Assembly: GCA_018907035.1 (NCBI GenBank)
Contig: JACCIC010000049.1
Coordinates: 1,323,501 to 1,387,500 of the forward strand
Source: Sycobia sp. Sy_11
Lineage: Eukaryota; Arthropoda; Insecta; Hymenoptera; Epichrysomallidae
Length of the DNA: 64,000 nt
Direction: 5' to 3'
The translations under genes and the position numbers were made by a program. Positions 51,488-63,998 of this stretch are shown here, in pieces; the first letter of the stretch is position 1; the number at the start of each line of letters is the position of its first letter. Below the pieces are notes generated by a model. It was not told the origin of the DNA, did no database searches, and saw only the letters and a program-made list of their open reading frames with translations.

Positions 51488-51513
51488 ACTGTTCTTGACC
51501 ATGATCACCCTCG
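51488..51513 (-). repeat. 26-nt dispersed motif, copy 2 (inverted)
   Basis: On the minus strand it begins CGAGGGTGATCAT and ends AACAGT, agreeing with the copy at 42168-42193 at about 21 of 26 positions. It faces copy 3 across 149 bp, as the ends of a short non-autonomous element would. Confidence 0.4.
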
Positions 51514-51662
51514 TTTATTAATCAGATATAAAAGTCGTTAGTTTGCTGAATGAAAAATTATAATTTAATTTTATTACATTATAATTTAATTTAATCGATT
51601 CTACTTTACTAATTATAATTTGCGTTTCGGCCAACTAATAACTTTTATTTCAGACTCATCTA

Positions 51663-51688
51663 CGGGGGTGATCATAAATAAGGATAGT
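51663..51688 (+). repeat. 26-nt dispersed motif, copy 3
   Basis: It begins CGGGGGTGATCATAAAT and ends GGATAGT. With copy 2 it bounds a roughly 200-bp AT-rich segment (51488-51688) that may be a degraded MITE. A partial relative, ACTGTCCTTATTT, is also seen at 44740-44752. Confidence 0.4.
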
Positions 51689-53075
51689 CTGTGTGTCATT
51701 AGAATCACAAAAATTAGTGGTTTTGAACGTTTAGCATATGTAACGATCATTGAAAATTCTTCGAACTTGGCCCATATAAATAATATATAAAATTCTTATA
51801 TGCTGATGGTTTGTACCGTCTATCAAAATGTTAAAGTATTGTAATCGAACCTTTGGTATAATGCGCAGTTAATTAAGCAATCGTATAAATAAACTTGATT
51901 ATTTCAACCTGAAATTTTTGGTTCTATTTCGTTTTTTACAAATTTTGCCGTACGAAGGAATGTACAAAAAAATCTTGATGAAAGGATACTGGACGTTGTC
52001 ATGTTTTTCTCTACTTTGACAAACTTTTATGGAAAGTAAATTTGATTAATGTCTTCGTTAAAATAAATGTGACATTTTTAGTTTTTTCACTGCATCGCCT
52101 TTCTCATTGGTATTTACTAAACGTTAATAAATAAAATCGATTTTTAAAAGCCATCGATTCTTACTTATAATGGATGGAAAATTAACATATTTGAACAATG
52201 ATCGTCGCTCGTTGACTATGCCGAATGGAAAAACGATAAATTTAGCTATTGTGCGCCGAAGTAATAATTTTCCAACGTATGAAATCTCGACTGCGTCAAA
52301 ATCGATGGTTCATTCGAATGAATAAATGACAATTAAGATCTTATGAAATTTCCTTGCCTCCGTAATCATGCCGAACGAAATTAATTATATTCATTGCAAA
52401 TGCGAGTACAGCTGATTTTTTTCTTCTTCACTTATGGCGCAATCGAACGAGTATATCATTAACCTCGGTCGGACTTGATACTTCTTACTTATAGAGCCTA
52501 GAATTATTTGTAGACAGATACTCACGGCTATGTATATGTATATTTCTATGGGATTGAGAGTTTGCGAGAAAGAAGATATTTAATTGGTTGCCGAAGATTT
52601 ATTTGAGCTTGACTCGGAGTCTCGATCACTTACCTGAAACAGAAAATAAAATATATTTAGCTCGATATACACACAAAGACACAAACATACACACATATAC
52701 ACCCATATATATATATGTGTGTGTATATATATGTATATTTTCAAAGTTATACATTATATCTTTAAAGTTAATTTATACTTTCGAATGTGATTAAGTTTAA
52801 AATACAGACGGTCAAATAAATTGCGAGCGCGCACGAATTTCTTAAACAAGCTATCGATCGTTTTGCGCAAAAAAATGAAACAGAGATCGCTGCATAAATT
52901 TAGATATACCATTGCAGACGAAAATTCGTCATTTTCAAGAGCTTTCGAAATTTTCATACGATTAATTTTTATTTTTCCAAGATCTATAAATACATCGCCT
53001 ATTTAATGGCAGCGTCGTGTCTTATAGTCGTCTAATTCGTTTACATATTAATCTTCATCAATCGACGTAGTATAG

Positions 53076-53082
<7 letters not shown>

Positions 53083-53126
<44 letters not shown>
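53083..53126. repeat. (TA)n microsatellite
   Basis: 44 bp of TA. Confidence 0.96.
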
Positions 53127-53129
<3 letters not shown>

Positions 53130-53473
53130 GAATACGCCAGGCTTCAATTGATTTCCATTTGAAATTTAATACAAATATCTATTAAGTTAATGATGCTTAT
53201 GATTGATGATAATTATGGTTAAAAAATGGGAGGGGAGGCTACGATGTTCCCGTATGTAAGAAAATCGTGCCGTGGTCATAATTGAAAAGGAAAACCCGGA
53301 TTGCATAAAGTCTTCAATTTTTTAAATTTATTCAAACGTTCGAGCAGCCCGTTTCTTTTCTAATTCCTCGTCGTTCAGGAAAATGAACCGAGATCGCGCG
53401 GTCACATTGCGCGACATTTTTGCCAGATTAAATGCGCAATAGATAATAGATTTCAATGCGTGAGTGGCACTTT

Positions 53474-53475
<2 letters not shown>

Positions 53476-53531
<56 letters not shown>
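53476..53531. repeat. (AT)n microsatellite
   Basis: 56 bp of pure AT. Confidence 0.97.
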
Positions 53532-53538
<7 letters not shown>

Positions 53539-53639
53539 TAGAATTTCAAAGACTACTTTACGTTTCATTATTCGTATTATATTGTCCAGTTATTTTTAAT
53601 AGCACAAATATTGTATATATGTATATGCATGTACGAGCG

Positions 53640-54590
53640 ACCCACGCATGCCGCGCACCTCGACTTTCTCGGAATTTTCATTGGAAAATCCGTCGTTGTC
53701 GTCTCTTACCCGATAAATGGGCCGCGTTCAGCGATGTTCCGCTAAATATCCAACGATCCGCGCCGAGAATCATCGTCTTTCATAAAATCTAATATACGGT
53801 TAAAGAGAAACTTGGGAGGGGGGTGGCAGGGTGAAATAATCCTCCGGGTGGCGCAAAACTTGGCGGGCGGCGCGCAAAAAAGGGGAGGGGGAGAGGTGAT
53901 GTGGAGAGAACGTCCTCCATAGAATCTATTCTCGATTCTCGCGACGCTTCTCTCTCTCTCACTCTCTCTCTCTTCTCTCTCTCTCTCGCACTCTATAGAG
54001 AGACTGAGAGTCGCCTAATCCGCGGGGTAATTAACTCGTGGTGCGCGCGCGCGCGCAAGAACGTTCGCCACTCTTAGCTTCCTCATTCCGCTTCTCTCCC
54101 CTTCTCCCCACCGCCGTTACCGCTGACTGTCGCGCGGGAGCATACAGAAATATACGTACACGGGCACCCATCCCTGGAATTATGTCACGGAATTCATCCT
54201 CGCGACTACGCACATATGTGCACACGCGAATATACACACCCCGGCAATTTTCGAGTCTCTTGTCGTTTTGTCAGAGCGGACGAGGAAGCGGCGCGGGAGG
54301 GGGCGAATGGGAAGGAAGGAGATGCGGTGAGTGTATATACATGTGCACATATGTGCATATGTATATATATATATATGTATATATAACGCGCCGGCCATGT
54401 CTACATGCACGAGTCGAGAGAAGTTCCGATTTGTTATTGTAATAAAGTGGGAGTCTTTAGTGCCCTTCTCTTTCTCCTCTCTGGCTTTCTCGCGCGCGCG
54501 CGCGTGCACACGGTGCGCCTTCCCGAGCCGCGGCCCGAGAGCCGCGCGCGAGCGGTGAAAACGCGATGTATAATGGCTGTTATATGCTAT
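53640..54590. other. CpG-rich island
   Basis: Includes two (GC)n runs of 15 nt (54042-54056, 54491-54505). A 134-codon plus frame (54038-54442) is unrecognised. Confidence 0.55.
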
Positions 54591-54591
54591 G

Positions 54592-54595
<4 letters not shown>

Positions 54596-54629
<34 letters not shown>
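54596..54629. repeat. (TA)n microsatellite
   Basis: 34 bp of TA at the edge of a GC island. Confidence 0.95.
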
Positions 54630-54632
<3 letters not shown>

Positions 54633-54639
54633 CTGTGTG

Positions 54640-55713
54640 TTTCTGAGAAGCGTGCATGAGTTATGGTAATGAGTTTAAAGGCCTGATTTTCCCCTTCCTC
54701 CCACACCCGCTCGACGAATTAGAAAATTTTTCCTTTTGTTCGTTGCTTTTTTTTTCTTTCTCCGAGTTAGAGAGAAAGAGAGAGAGAGAGAGATAGAGAG
54801 AGAGCGCGCGAGAGAGTGGGAGATAGATAGAGTAAAGGGGGCCTTTCATTCGAGTATACTATTTTTAACTGAAGAGGGCTCGAAAAGCGGTGATATATAG
54901 CGTAACGAGGATCGAAACTCTAATAGCAGTGTTTCCCAGCGGAACGTTACGTCCACCGTTGCCTGCCAAAGTGAACTTAAAAGTGGGCGTTTTGTTTTTT
55001 TTGTTTTTTTTTTTTTTTTTTTTTGTTAAAAGGCGAAATCGCGTGATAAGAAGGCCGCATAGGCAACGCGTGCATAAGATTATGAAGTATATGATTTTTC
55101 GCGCGCGCAACGGACAGATTTCAGGGATTAAACATATCCATTACGAATATAATTATGCTTCGTTATTAAATTAAACAGGCGCTTGAATGCTTTTAGTGAT
55201 TACGATTGTCTGGACAACCATCCGATGAGCCATGAATTATGGAACGAGTTACACGTTTGTTTTTCGGCGCGCGTCGCTCTGTGGCTACTCGTTTTTTTTT
55301 TCACCTCGCCAAATCAATCGGGAAGCTATCGGACGAATCGTAGAAAATCGTATGTAACGAATCTTAGTTAGAGTCTCAGAGTATATAGAGAGTGCATATA
55401 GAGCATATATAGAGCGTGACAGAGTACGAATGACAGAGCGAACGGCTATATCTCGCGCCTAACTGTATCTGTATTTGGAGTGTGCGAGGATAGCTGCTGC
55501 AATCTACACATAGTCGTCTCTTTTACTTGCTTTTATTTGGCTGCCACTGTGCTTATCACTATTTTGGTGTCAAGTTTGAAGTCCCGGTCACATACAGGAC
55601 CAATTTTCCATAAGTTACAAGCTAATCATCGCGAATATAAAAATCCTAGCTTAATCACATTTTAATAGTCCTTCTCCACACGAGCGCACGCACGCGTACA
55701 TACACACACACAT

Positions 55714-55757
<44 letters not shown>

Positions 55758-56600
55758 ATATATGTAGAAAAGTATCTCCTAACTCTACAATATCTATGAT
55801 AGAAGAGAAATTTGATGTATATTTTCGAACTTATTATTTATAGTTTATTAATTGCTACAAACAGAGTCGTGTTGGCATGCAAGTATAATTTAGTACAATA
55901 GTATTTAGTGTAAGTGTTGAACCTACGAATGCCTATTACATACTATTGGCTTAAAAAAAATTGAGTTAGAAATGTTTTATTTTTTTTTTTTCAACACGAA
56001 GGGCGGTGAAAATTCCATGTTGATCTTCGAACCACTCTTAAGAACAGTGGCATATCCGAAAAGGGACGGAGACCCCTCTTCTCTGCATTTTCGTGCCCGT
56101 GGAGCAACGATATCCCCGCGAGAGATTCGAGATTGCAATAAATCATTGAGTATTAAGGCGCGCTCGCTCCCGAGCCTCGCTCGATTTAATTTACTTTCCG
56201 TGTTATATAGATACGTAGCTGGGAAAAACGGCAAAGTCAGGCTGAATTTACTCGATGGTCTATTTTTAGGCTCTGCGGTAACTGCATCTAAACGAGATCT
56301 TTCTCATTGGCGCAAGGCAGACACGTTATAAACCACATAAAAATTTCTGCCTTCCTGCACTTTCCTTTAATTTATTTTTTTACTTAACACAAGCCACTTC
56401 ATAACAACAGAGACTCTATGAAATTTCGCACTGTGAGCCAAATCGCCCGTAAAATATTCAACTCTATATCTATCATTAAAGCGCTGCTTAAAATTAAAAA
56501 GCAAACCTTCGACCATCACCGACGTCCGACCCTCAATCTTAATTTTCACCCCCTATCCATTAGCCGCACTATCTCCCTTCGCCAGCGGTGAAAAGATCCG
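54640..56600. other. mixed unique sequence
   Basis: Contains a T-rich run near 54995-55024 and a 119-codon plus frame (55972-56331) without recognisable motif. Confidence 0.45.
55701..55755. repeat. (CA)n microsatellite
   Basis: CA with a TA and a CGCGCG interruption, then about 30 bp of pure CA. Confidence 0.95.
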
Positions 56601-56615
56601 CCAGCAGTGTGATAA

Positions 56616-56617
<2 letters not shown>

Positions 56618-56649
<32 letters not shown>
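56618..56649. repeat. (GA)n microsatellite
   Basis: 32 bp of GA. Confidence 0.95.
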
Positions 56650-56654
<5 letters not shown>

Positions 56655-56679
56655 CATATTCTACACCGCTGTACAACAT

Positions 56680-57290
56680 CGCAGGGGAGGAGGTTAGGCG
56701 GGGGCAGGCTTAAGAAAGGAAAAATTAAGACCCTGATCGTGGTGTGAGGTATGCTATACGGGTGGGGTGGAGTTCGAGGGCAGGCGCGCGCGCGCGGCAT
56801 TACCTCTCGACGCGTAATTTAAGACGAGTACAAGAGTGCATAGCCGTGCGTCTCGTGGTGAGACGAAGGGCTGACCCCTCCGCACCCTCCCACCGCGGGT
56901 ATAGGTGGGAATTTCAATTAAAGCCCGCCGCGCCGGCAGCGAGACGCGGTTATTGGTTATTAAGGGGGAAATGGCCTGGGCGGTGCGAGGCCAGGCACGC
57001 GTTCGCGGAACATTAATATTTATAAATGTCTCCGAACGCGCGGCGTTGTCTGGGAAGTTCGCCCTCGGTTCCTCGTGCGGGCCATTCGGATTTTCCACGA
57101 TCACCGGCGCGCACTCCCAATGAAATTCATACTCGAGTAATGCGCGCGCGAAAGAAACAGTCGGATCGAATGATTTCGTTTGTTTGCCAAGGCCGAACGA
57201 GGGTGCGCGGCAGTGTTTTGGGCACGAATAGTCACAGCACCGATGATAAAGGAATTTCAAAGCAGCGCGCTTACGAAATTAGAATTTTAT
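56680..57290. other. CpG-rich island
   Basis: A 168-codon minus frame (56754-57260) and overlapping plus frames reflect few stops at this composition. No domain is recognised. Confidence 0.55.
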
Positions 57291-58040
57291 TTACAAAATA
57301 TGGGCGAGATTGAAATTTGATTTTGTGAATTCTATCACAGGAAATTGACCGAGCTTCACCGAGTCTCTGTCGCAGCGATCAACGCGCGGGCGCAAATTAT
57401 CATTTTACACTCTGATTGCATAATATAGAACACTTTACTGATCAGAAGCATCGACGCAGGAAAGTTAAAAGCAATATTTTACTATTAAAAGTAAATATAT
57501 TGAGTAATTTATCCGCGGCGAAGGGAAAAAAGTCTGCAAGAAGAAAGCTGGAGTCATAAAACAACGTTCAAAGAAAAATACTTCAATAGTTTTAATACAT
57601 CCTATCATATTAATCATTATTAATTATATCGTCATTATTAATTAGACCGTTTACGGTTTTTCCTCAATGTTAACGGGGATTTTCTAATCTCCGAGCTTTT
57701 GCAGTCTCATATCTATCGAATATACTCAAAGAGCATTTCGAATTCGGAATGTGAAAACGAAGCCGAGCGTGTATATATATGTATATATATATATATACAG
57801 CTGCGTGCGAACATTGCACGGCGTAATGAGGAAAATGAATCATCCTACGACAGCGCTAAATCTCCCGCTCTTCCAACCCCCCCTCCCTCTACTAACAGTC
57901 GAGCTTTTGCGGAACGAAGTAACGTGCCGAAGTCGATAATATCCGGACTCTCCGGGCGGTTTATAAGGCATTCCCGCCTCTCCAATGCATATCGACCGTA
58001 GGAATATACATATATATACATATATATACACATATATACA

Positions 58041-58084
58041 TTATATATATATATATATATATATATACATACATACATACATAT
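58041..58084. repeat. (TA)n-(ACAT)n compound microsatellite
   Basis: TA to 58067, then four ACAT units. Upstream, 58005-58040 is made of ACATATAT variants. Confidence 0.94.
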
Positions 58085-58166
58085 ATATACATAGACAGAG
58101 AGAAAGGACAACAACACAAAACTGCACATGGATGGCGAACAAAATTATTTTCAAGTCTTCCATCGT

Positions 58167-58190
58167 TTATTATTATTATTATTATTATTA
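58167..58190. repeat. (TTA)n microsatellite
   Basis: About eight TTA units, the same motif as the 114-bp tract at 44.1 kb. Confidence 0.94.
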
Positions 58191-58839
58191 ATGGAGAGAA
58201 AGACGAGGACGACTTTTGAATAATAGATGCAGCAAATAGAGGGACAATAGTAAATGCTTTGATTGATAGAGACTTTGTATTATAGTGTGTATATTTACCA
58301 CGTATAATAGAGCTTTAGATTTACGAGCATTATAAATTACAAACAATTTGTCGAGGCTTCGGCAATCCATAGTGCGCGCTGGATAATAATGGCACTGTCG
58401 AGGATTGAACCTCCTATGCAGTTCATTAAGTAACGATAAACAAGCCTATTGAATGAGATTTTGCATAATTCTAATTCCCGACTTTTAATCATCCGTCCTT
58501 GTAGAATCTGCGAAACAATTAGAGCCGTCGCGCGAACGGAAAAAACTACCCGATTTTCAAGAGCAATTCATTCGTTTGTTGGAAGCGAGTCAGACGGAGC
58601 GACAGAGAGGGAAAGAGAGACAGAAAGGCAACTTAATCGGAAATTTCGGCGCCAGAGAACGGGGAACGTGATTTATTTATAGATATATAGTCATTCGTTT
58701 CGGCCGACATAGATTCCGCGTGTGAATGCAATGCCGAACATAATCTGATCTCCATCGCTTACAGCCATCAAAGTATCAGATCGTTCCTTTTCGTTAAATA
58801 TATACATTATGCAGTACGAAAGCCTTCCACTCCGATAAG

Positions 58840-60060
58840 TCAATCTGCGATGCTCCCGTGTTTCGCTCTCATCCCCCCTCTCTCTCTCTCTCTTTCTCGA
58901 CGTACGAGAAAAACACCGCTCCTCGGTCCTCGCCATCGGCCCGCGTCAGACTCACTGCCACGGCCGGCCGGCCGGAAAAATGCGAGCTACGCGCGCCTCT
59001 GCAGCGACGGTATTTCTCCCCAGTCCTTCCGGTTTTTTAGTTTTTTATTTTTTTTGCTCGTTTATGCAGAGCGCTAATTATAATCGGCCAATTGGACGGG
59101 GGAGAGCGCGACGCGGCGCGGCAATTAACTTCCGTGTCGACGGGGGGGAGGGGGGGGGGCGTTCGACGGATCGCCCGTCGGGTCCATCCCTCATTCGTCT
59201 GGCTTCGTAATTTCGTCCGCGTAGGGCAATCGTTCAATTTTTTTTTTTTTTTCAATTTGTTCGTTCGTTCGTTTTTGTTTTAACGTCTAGTCGTTGCGCT
59301 GACGAATCGACCATTGGCATTACAGTCAGTCGTAAAACGCTCGTTGGCACGGGGGCGAAATCGATTTAATGAAGCTCTCGCATTGCGCGATATTGCCAAA
59401 TGTCTTAAGTAAAATCGCCGTTCCGTTTCGAGCGGCAGTCCCGCGAATCTCGATGGCGACGTGTTCGATTCCCACACGGCGTCGATGCGAAAATGTGTGC
59501 GCGAAAAAAAGGAACGAAATAACTGCGCGGAACTTGCGAGGATACGGCGAAGCTATAATGACGAAGATTGAAAATGTTTGCCGATCGCGTAGCGTCGCGT
59601 ATCGATTCGATATGTTTTCACTTTTATCGCGCGCGCGCGCGCGCCATTCGATTGGAACGGCCCTCGCAGCCGTGGCGTACAACGCGCGAAAGCTCAACAT
59701 TAACATATACATTCGCCATTGAAAATGAAAATTGATCGCCACTCCGAGGTACTAACGATCGACTGCGAGCGTAGACGCGCCTACATCTAGCACTTCCGAT
59801 CGAGACAGAGAGGGAGAGAGAGAGAGAGAGAGAGGAGGGGAGGCAGAGAAGAAAACAAGGAACGTCATAAATTGTCGTGAGAGAACGCGCGAGCTTTTGA
59901 AACGCACGTGCGCGCGGGCGCGCTAGAGTCCCGGCCCACCTGATCGTATAGATGCGCGCACCGGCCAATTACCGCGCGGGCCGCGTCTCTCGGCTCCGCG
60001 ATTCACGAATAAGCAAATATAAATTATCATGCGGCTCATCTCCGCAGGTACTTGCGTTCG
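58840..60060. other. CpG-rich island
   Basis: About 1.2 kb. It includes a G-run block (59142-59159), a 17-nt (CG)n run (59628-59644), and complementary 117- and 138-codon frames that cannot both be genes and neither of which is recognised. Confidence 0.6.
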
Positions 60061-60082
60061 GGTATATAATATTCGCTCGAAG

Positions 60083-60087
<5 letters not shown>

Positions 60088-60133
<46 letters not shown>
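60088..60133. repeat. (TA)n microsatellite
   Basis: 46 bp of pure TA. Confidence 0.96.
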
Positions 60134-60135
<2 letters not shown>

Positions 60136-60905
60136 CAGTGTATGTGCGTGTGCGTGTGTAGGAAACACAGGGGATACGCGCGGATTATAACGAGCGTCGT
60201 CGCTGTTGCCTTTCGTACACATACGCGAACGCGCGCGTATATGCGCCCCGGCATTAATTAACTTCCGCGTCCGGATAGCTCGTGGAAAGTTTTCCTTTAG
60301 ATATATATATTGTAAAACTGAGGAATACGGGGAGAGAAGATGCGGATCGGTCTGGTACGCTTTTAGATGTATCAATTTATTTAAATTTCTGATTGACGTT
60401 CGGATGGAAAGAGGACGAGATCGAAAGCCTGATGCTTCTTTTGTTTTTTTTTATGTGGATCGTCTGTATTCGGCGTACTCGTCTATATAGGGGTCTATGC
60501 AAGCGCCGAGCCGATGCAGCTCTAGAGATTCTATTGCACTTTTTGTTTTCAATTTCGTGCAGGTGTAATGCTTTATAGTATACACAGTGTCGAATTTGTA
60601 ATTTATGAGTAACGCGAACTGATTTGTTCAGGATGTAAATATATCGGAAGCGCTTCAATTTCCAGAGAAACCGTCGAATTGATTGAAATTCGAATGAAAA
60701 TCGTATTGGATTTTGCCTCGTCTCTGAAATACGCCGACAGTGTCGTTTGCATACGCTAAATGTAATACATTTTCAGATTCTATGGTGGCAAGCTTGAGAT
60801 GCCCAATTTTCCGAAGAATAGTCAGGTACGGAATTGTATCGATTATGCTACTAAAAGAAAGAAATGAGTGAGAAAACAACCTTCCTAATGGTATCCGGCA
60901 TGGAG

Positions 60906-60908
<3 letters not shown>

Positions 60909-60939
<31 letters not shown>
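60909..60939. repeat. (GA)n microsatellite
   Basis: 31 bp of GA. Confidence 0.95.
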
Positions 60940-60943
<4 letters not shown>

Positions 60944-61638
60944 AAATAGAAAATGGTCGGTCGGTTTGCAATCGTTCTATTATTATGATAGAGGCGAAAT
61001 GCATGCCAAATGAGACTCACGGGCTATTTTTGCACCTGCCCCTCACTTCCTCACATGTCAGATCCCAATATAGACTTGATATTAACGTACCTTTCCATTT
61101 ATGAGTCCGATCGATTTCACATCAGGTTTTTAAAATTAACCCAGAAAATAACTTCGCGGTTGACTTTACGAATTCGAATAGTCATTCTTTAAAAATAGTA
61201 CATTTCGGCAGGCGTGGATTAATTTTTTATTTTACAGCTCGCGCGAGAGTTTGTGCCGGGAGTCGCGCGAAGTGAATTATTTTGATTTGGCGCGAATTAA
61301 ATTAATTTTTACCTGTCAGGTGTTTTTAGGTGTCAAAAATTATGTTAAATTAAGGATTTTTATGTTACCAGTAATTAAAACCGTACATTTAAGTTTTCCA
61401 ACACGTATATCTCAGAAAAATCTTGTAGAGTTAACTAATATCCTGAAAGTCTAGTCTAGGAGAGTAATATATTTACTCAATTGTTTATCCTCATGTGTAA
61501 ATAATAAAATGATATTGTATTATCCTCAATGTGAAACGTAGGCAACTGTTTTATTGCATCGCCAACGATTTTCAATTTCATTGTGAATATATTAAGCTCA
61601 AGTCAGGGTTAATAAAACAAAACAATAATCTGGCCTTT

Positions 61639-62076
61639 TCATTTTGCATCTGTAATCATCGTATACGTAGATAATGCATTATTTAAGTAAGAATCGAAGA
61701 TCAATTTTTGAATCATTAAACTGGCCAATTCATGGCTTAAAAATTGCTTTTGATCTTTATCGAGACCGAGCTGCGTTTCCAAATAAAGCTGCAATTTTCT
61801 CGTTTCGTTCGAAAATACAGAAAAGAGCACGGAACGAAGTTGGAAAATGAAAGGAAGCTGCTCGTTCAATATTTCATCGACGTTGAATGCCACGGGAGAT
61901 CGACGAAAAAAGGGCGAAAAACGATAACAAAACAAAAAAAAAAAAACAGAAAGAAGAAAAGAATCGAAAAACGTAACGTACGCTTTTCGTAATAATACCT
62001 TTTCAAAGGGCATTTTTACAATTTTCGATCGGTTATTCATGGACGAACAATATCGGAAATACATACAGCTTCTCAT
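61639..62076 (-). CDS. weak hypothetical ORF, 145 codons
   Basis: This is the longest frame in AT-rich DNA here that is not mainly a microsatellite reading. Residues 1-40 include a possible internal start (MPFEKVLLRK). Residues 35-55 form a Phe-rich hydrophobic run (FFFLFCYRF) that is partly a T-tract reading. Residues 60-145 look helical and charged (VDEILNEQLPFIFQLR, then KLQLYLETQLGLDKDQKQ). An AATAAA on the same strand lies at 61555-61550, about 85 nt after the stop, which fits a terminal exon. No family, signal peptide or splice site is convincing. The opposite strand is also open for 82 codons with a Lys-rich reading. Treat it as a candidate only. Confidence 0.15.
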   Translation of the reverse strand: MRSCMYFRYCSSMNNRSKIVKMPFEKVLLRKAYVTFFDSFLLSVFFFLFCYRFSPFFRRSPVAFNVDEILNEQLPFIFQLRSVLFSVFSNETRKLQLYLETQLGLDKDQKQFLSHELASLMIQKLIFDSYLNNALSTYTMITDAK

Positions 62077-62079
62077 TAA

Positions 62080-62900
62080 TTTTTCAGTTCTTTCTCGTTT
62101 GGTTGCGGCGTATTTTCATTACTATCTTGTAACAAATCTGTTTCATCCAAACAGCGAAATAGTTTTAAAATTCACATTTGACGCGCGGTGCAATTATAAC
62201 GTTTGTATACATGAATATATACATTTTCTACGTGTCAAAATTGCATTTAATGCGTAGAATTACTTTCACAGGCCTCTGAGAATGTTGTTTAAATTTATGC
62301 GATAATATTTGATTACCGTTATTAAAGAACGAAACGTTAGTCCTGGGTATTAATGGATTTATTCATTATCATTCCTTCTTCGTATAAAGTTAAGGGGAAT
62401 AGTGCAATTTACGACATTTTTTTCTATAACAATTCTGAAAGCAGTGAATAAATAAATCGTTAAATAAATGTACGAACACATAGATCACACAACAATTCGC
62501 ATGGTAAATTGTGACATAAATAATTTTATTACAATATATATTTAATGCAAAAATTTAATACAATATATGCGAGTTATAATGTACGTAATATCCATAAATA
62601 AAGAATACATAGTAACACAAATAGTAACAGACGTATGTCGACAGACATAAGGTTTTATGAGCAGTGCGAATTTGTTATTCATTCTTGACCGTATTTTTAA
62701 TAAAATTGAATGATAAATAGGAATTTTTTAATAATGTGCTTTTCAAATTATTTATTCGAATTCTCTAATCGAACGATTCATTGACGATGTGCAGTGGATA
62801 ACTTATGAAAAGAAGAATCTTTTCTTTAGACAAAACAAGTCCACCAGTATTTTTTCTTTTAATAAGCAGATTTTGATTTTACTTTCAAAATGGCAGATCG
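62080..62900. other. AT-rich desert
   Basis: Unique AT-rich sequence with only one short frame of 72 codons (plus) at its start and no structure seen. Confidence 0.5.
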
Positions 62901-62906
62901 TATATA

Positions 62907-62907
<1 letters not shown>

Positions 62908-62951
<44 letters not shown>

Positions 62952-62962
62952 ATATATATATA
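62908..62962. repeat. (CA)n-(TA)n compound microsatellite
   Basis: 42 bp of CA, then a short TA run. Confidence 0.96.
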
Positions 62963-63424
62963 TTTTTTTTTGGACCTTTTTATTAGTCATAGTTTTCTAG
63001 AAGTTTGTTCAGTATACCAGTTTTGTATTATATGTTTTAAGCTAAAATTATACTAAGATTGGATCAGTCAATTTTTCGTATGAATTTACGTTCATTATAC
63101 ATTGTATGTTTGTGCATTATAATTTATCAGGCAGGAAATGAATCGATCGTGTTTCGGTTGTTTCTATTGTTTATATTGGAAATTAGTACCAGCACTATAA
63201 ATCTTGATCACAAATAAAAGTCGAATTTTGAAGAGAAATTTATCAATGTACACAAGTTACGAAACTGAATCAGAATCTATATAAAAAGAAACAATAACGA
63301 AAACAGAGAACCTTTAACATCTTTCGTCAGATTTCCCCTTCGGATCCGACTCGTCAAGTGCACGCGCGCGCTGGCCACTCGAAACGCCTGCTATACAGAT
63401 TTCCGAAACAAAACTCTACCTGTA

Positions 63425-63457
<33 letters not shown>

Positions 63458-63469
63458 GTGTGTGTGTGT
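63425..63469. repeat. (TC)n-(TG)n compound microsatellite
   Basis: TC to 63452, then TG to 63469. Confidence 0.95.
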
Positions 63470-63703
63470 ATCCACGGCGCAACGGGGCTCTGAGAACGCG
63501 ATATCTCTCCTGTCATGCCAATATGCGGGGGAAGCTCTCTCGCGCGAAATTTTCATTCGAGCCTTATAAAAACGAAACAAAAAAAAAACAAAAACAAAAC
63601 AAACAAAAAAATGCGAGACGTATCTTTGCCGCGAGCTCTCTCGGCCCCGCGCGCACACTTTCACCGGCGCGCGATCAGCCGCGCAGATATATATCCGCGA
63701 ATC

Positions 63704-63707
<4 letters not shown>

Positions 63708-63742
<35 letters not shown>
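63708..63742. repeat. (TA)n microsatellite
   Basis: 35 bp of TA followed by TA-rich degenerate sequence. Confidence 0.95.
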
Positions 63743-63750
<8 letters not shown>

Positions 63751-63944
63751 TTATTATATATGTGTATATATACATATACTGGCACGTACAGGTTGTGTAC
63801 TCGGTGAAAATGCACAAGCGCGCGCGCAGACGCATGGGAGCTTTTGAACCGACGGAGACCTCCCTCCCCGAGGGGCTCAGAGTTTCGCTTTCTGTCTCTG
63901 TCAGTGGGTGTCCAATTTAACCTCTACGTGCTATATAATAAGCA

Positions 63945-63998
<54 letters not shown>
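63945..63998. repeat. (TA)n microsatellite at the window edge
   Basis: 54 bp of TA with one G interruption, ending two bases before the window end. Confidence 0.96.

Larger units (their letters stand above)
50450..53080. other. AT-rich desert
   Basis: 2.6 kb with the inverted 26-nt motif pair at 51.5-51.7 kb. A 96-codon minus frame at 51025-51315 is unrecognised. Confidence 0.55.
63340..63900. other. CpG-rich island with repeats
   Basis: GC-rich flanks around TC/TG and TA repeats. The 149-codon plus frame (63358-63807) is largely a repeat reading. Confidence 0.5.

Noticed and set aside
56754..57260. 168-codon minus-strand frame
   Set aside because: It lies in a CpG island where stops are rare. 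Several other frames are open over the same bases and none resembles a known family.
59455..59490. GTTCGATTCC, resembling a tRNA B box
   Set aside because: The flanking bases do not pair as a T stem, and no A box or acceptor stem is found upstream. A similar GGTTCGAATT near 18117 fails for the same reason.
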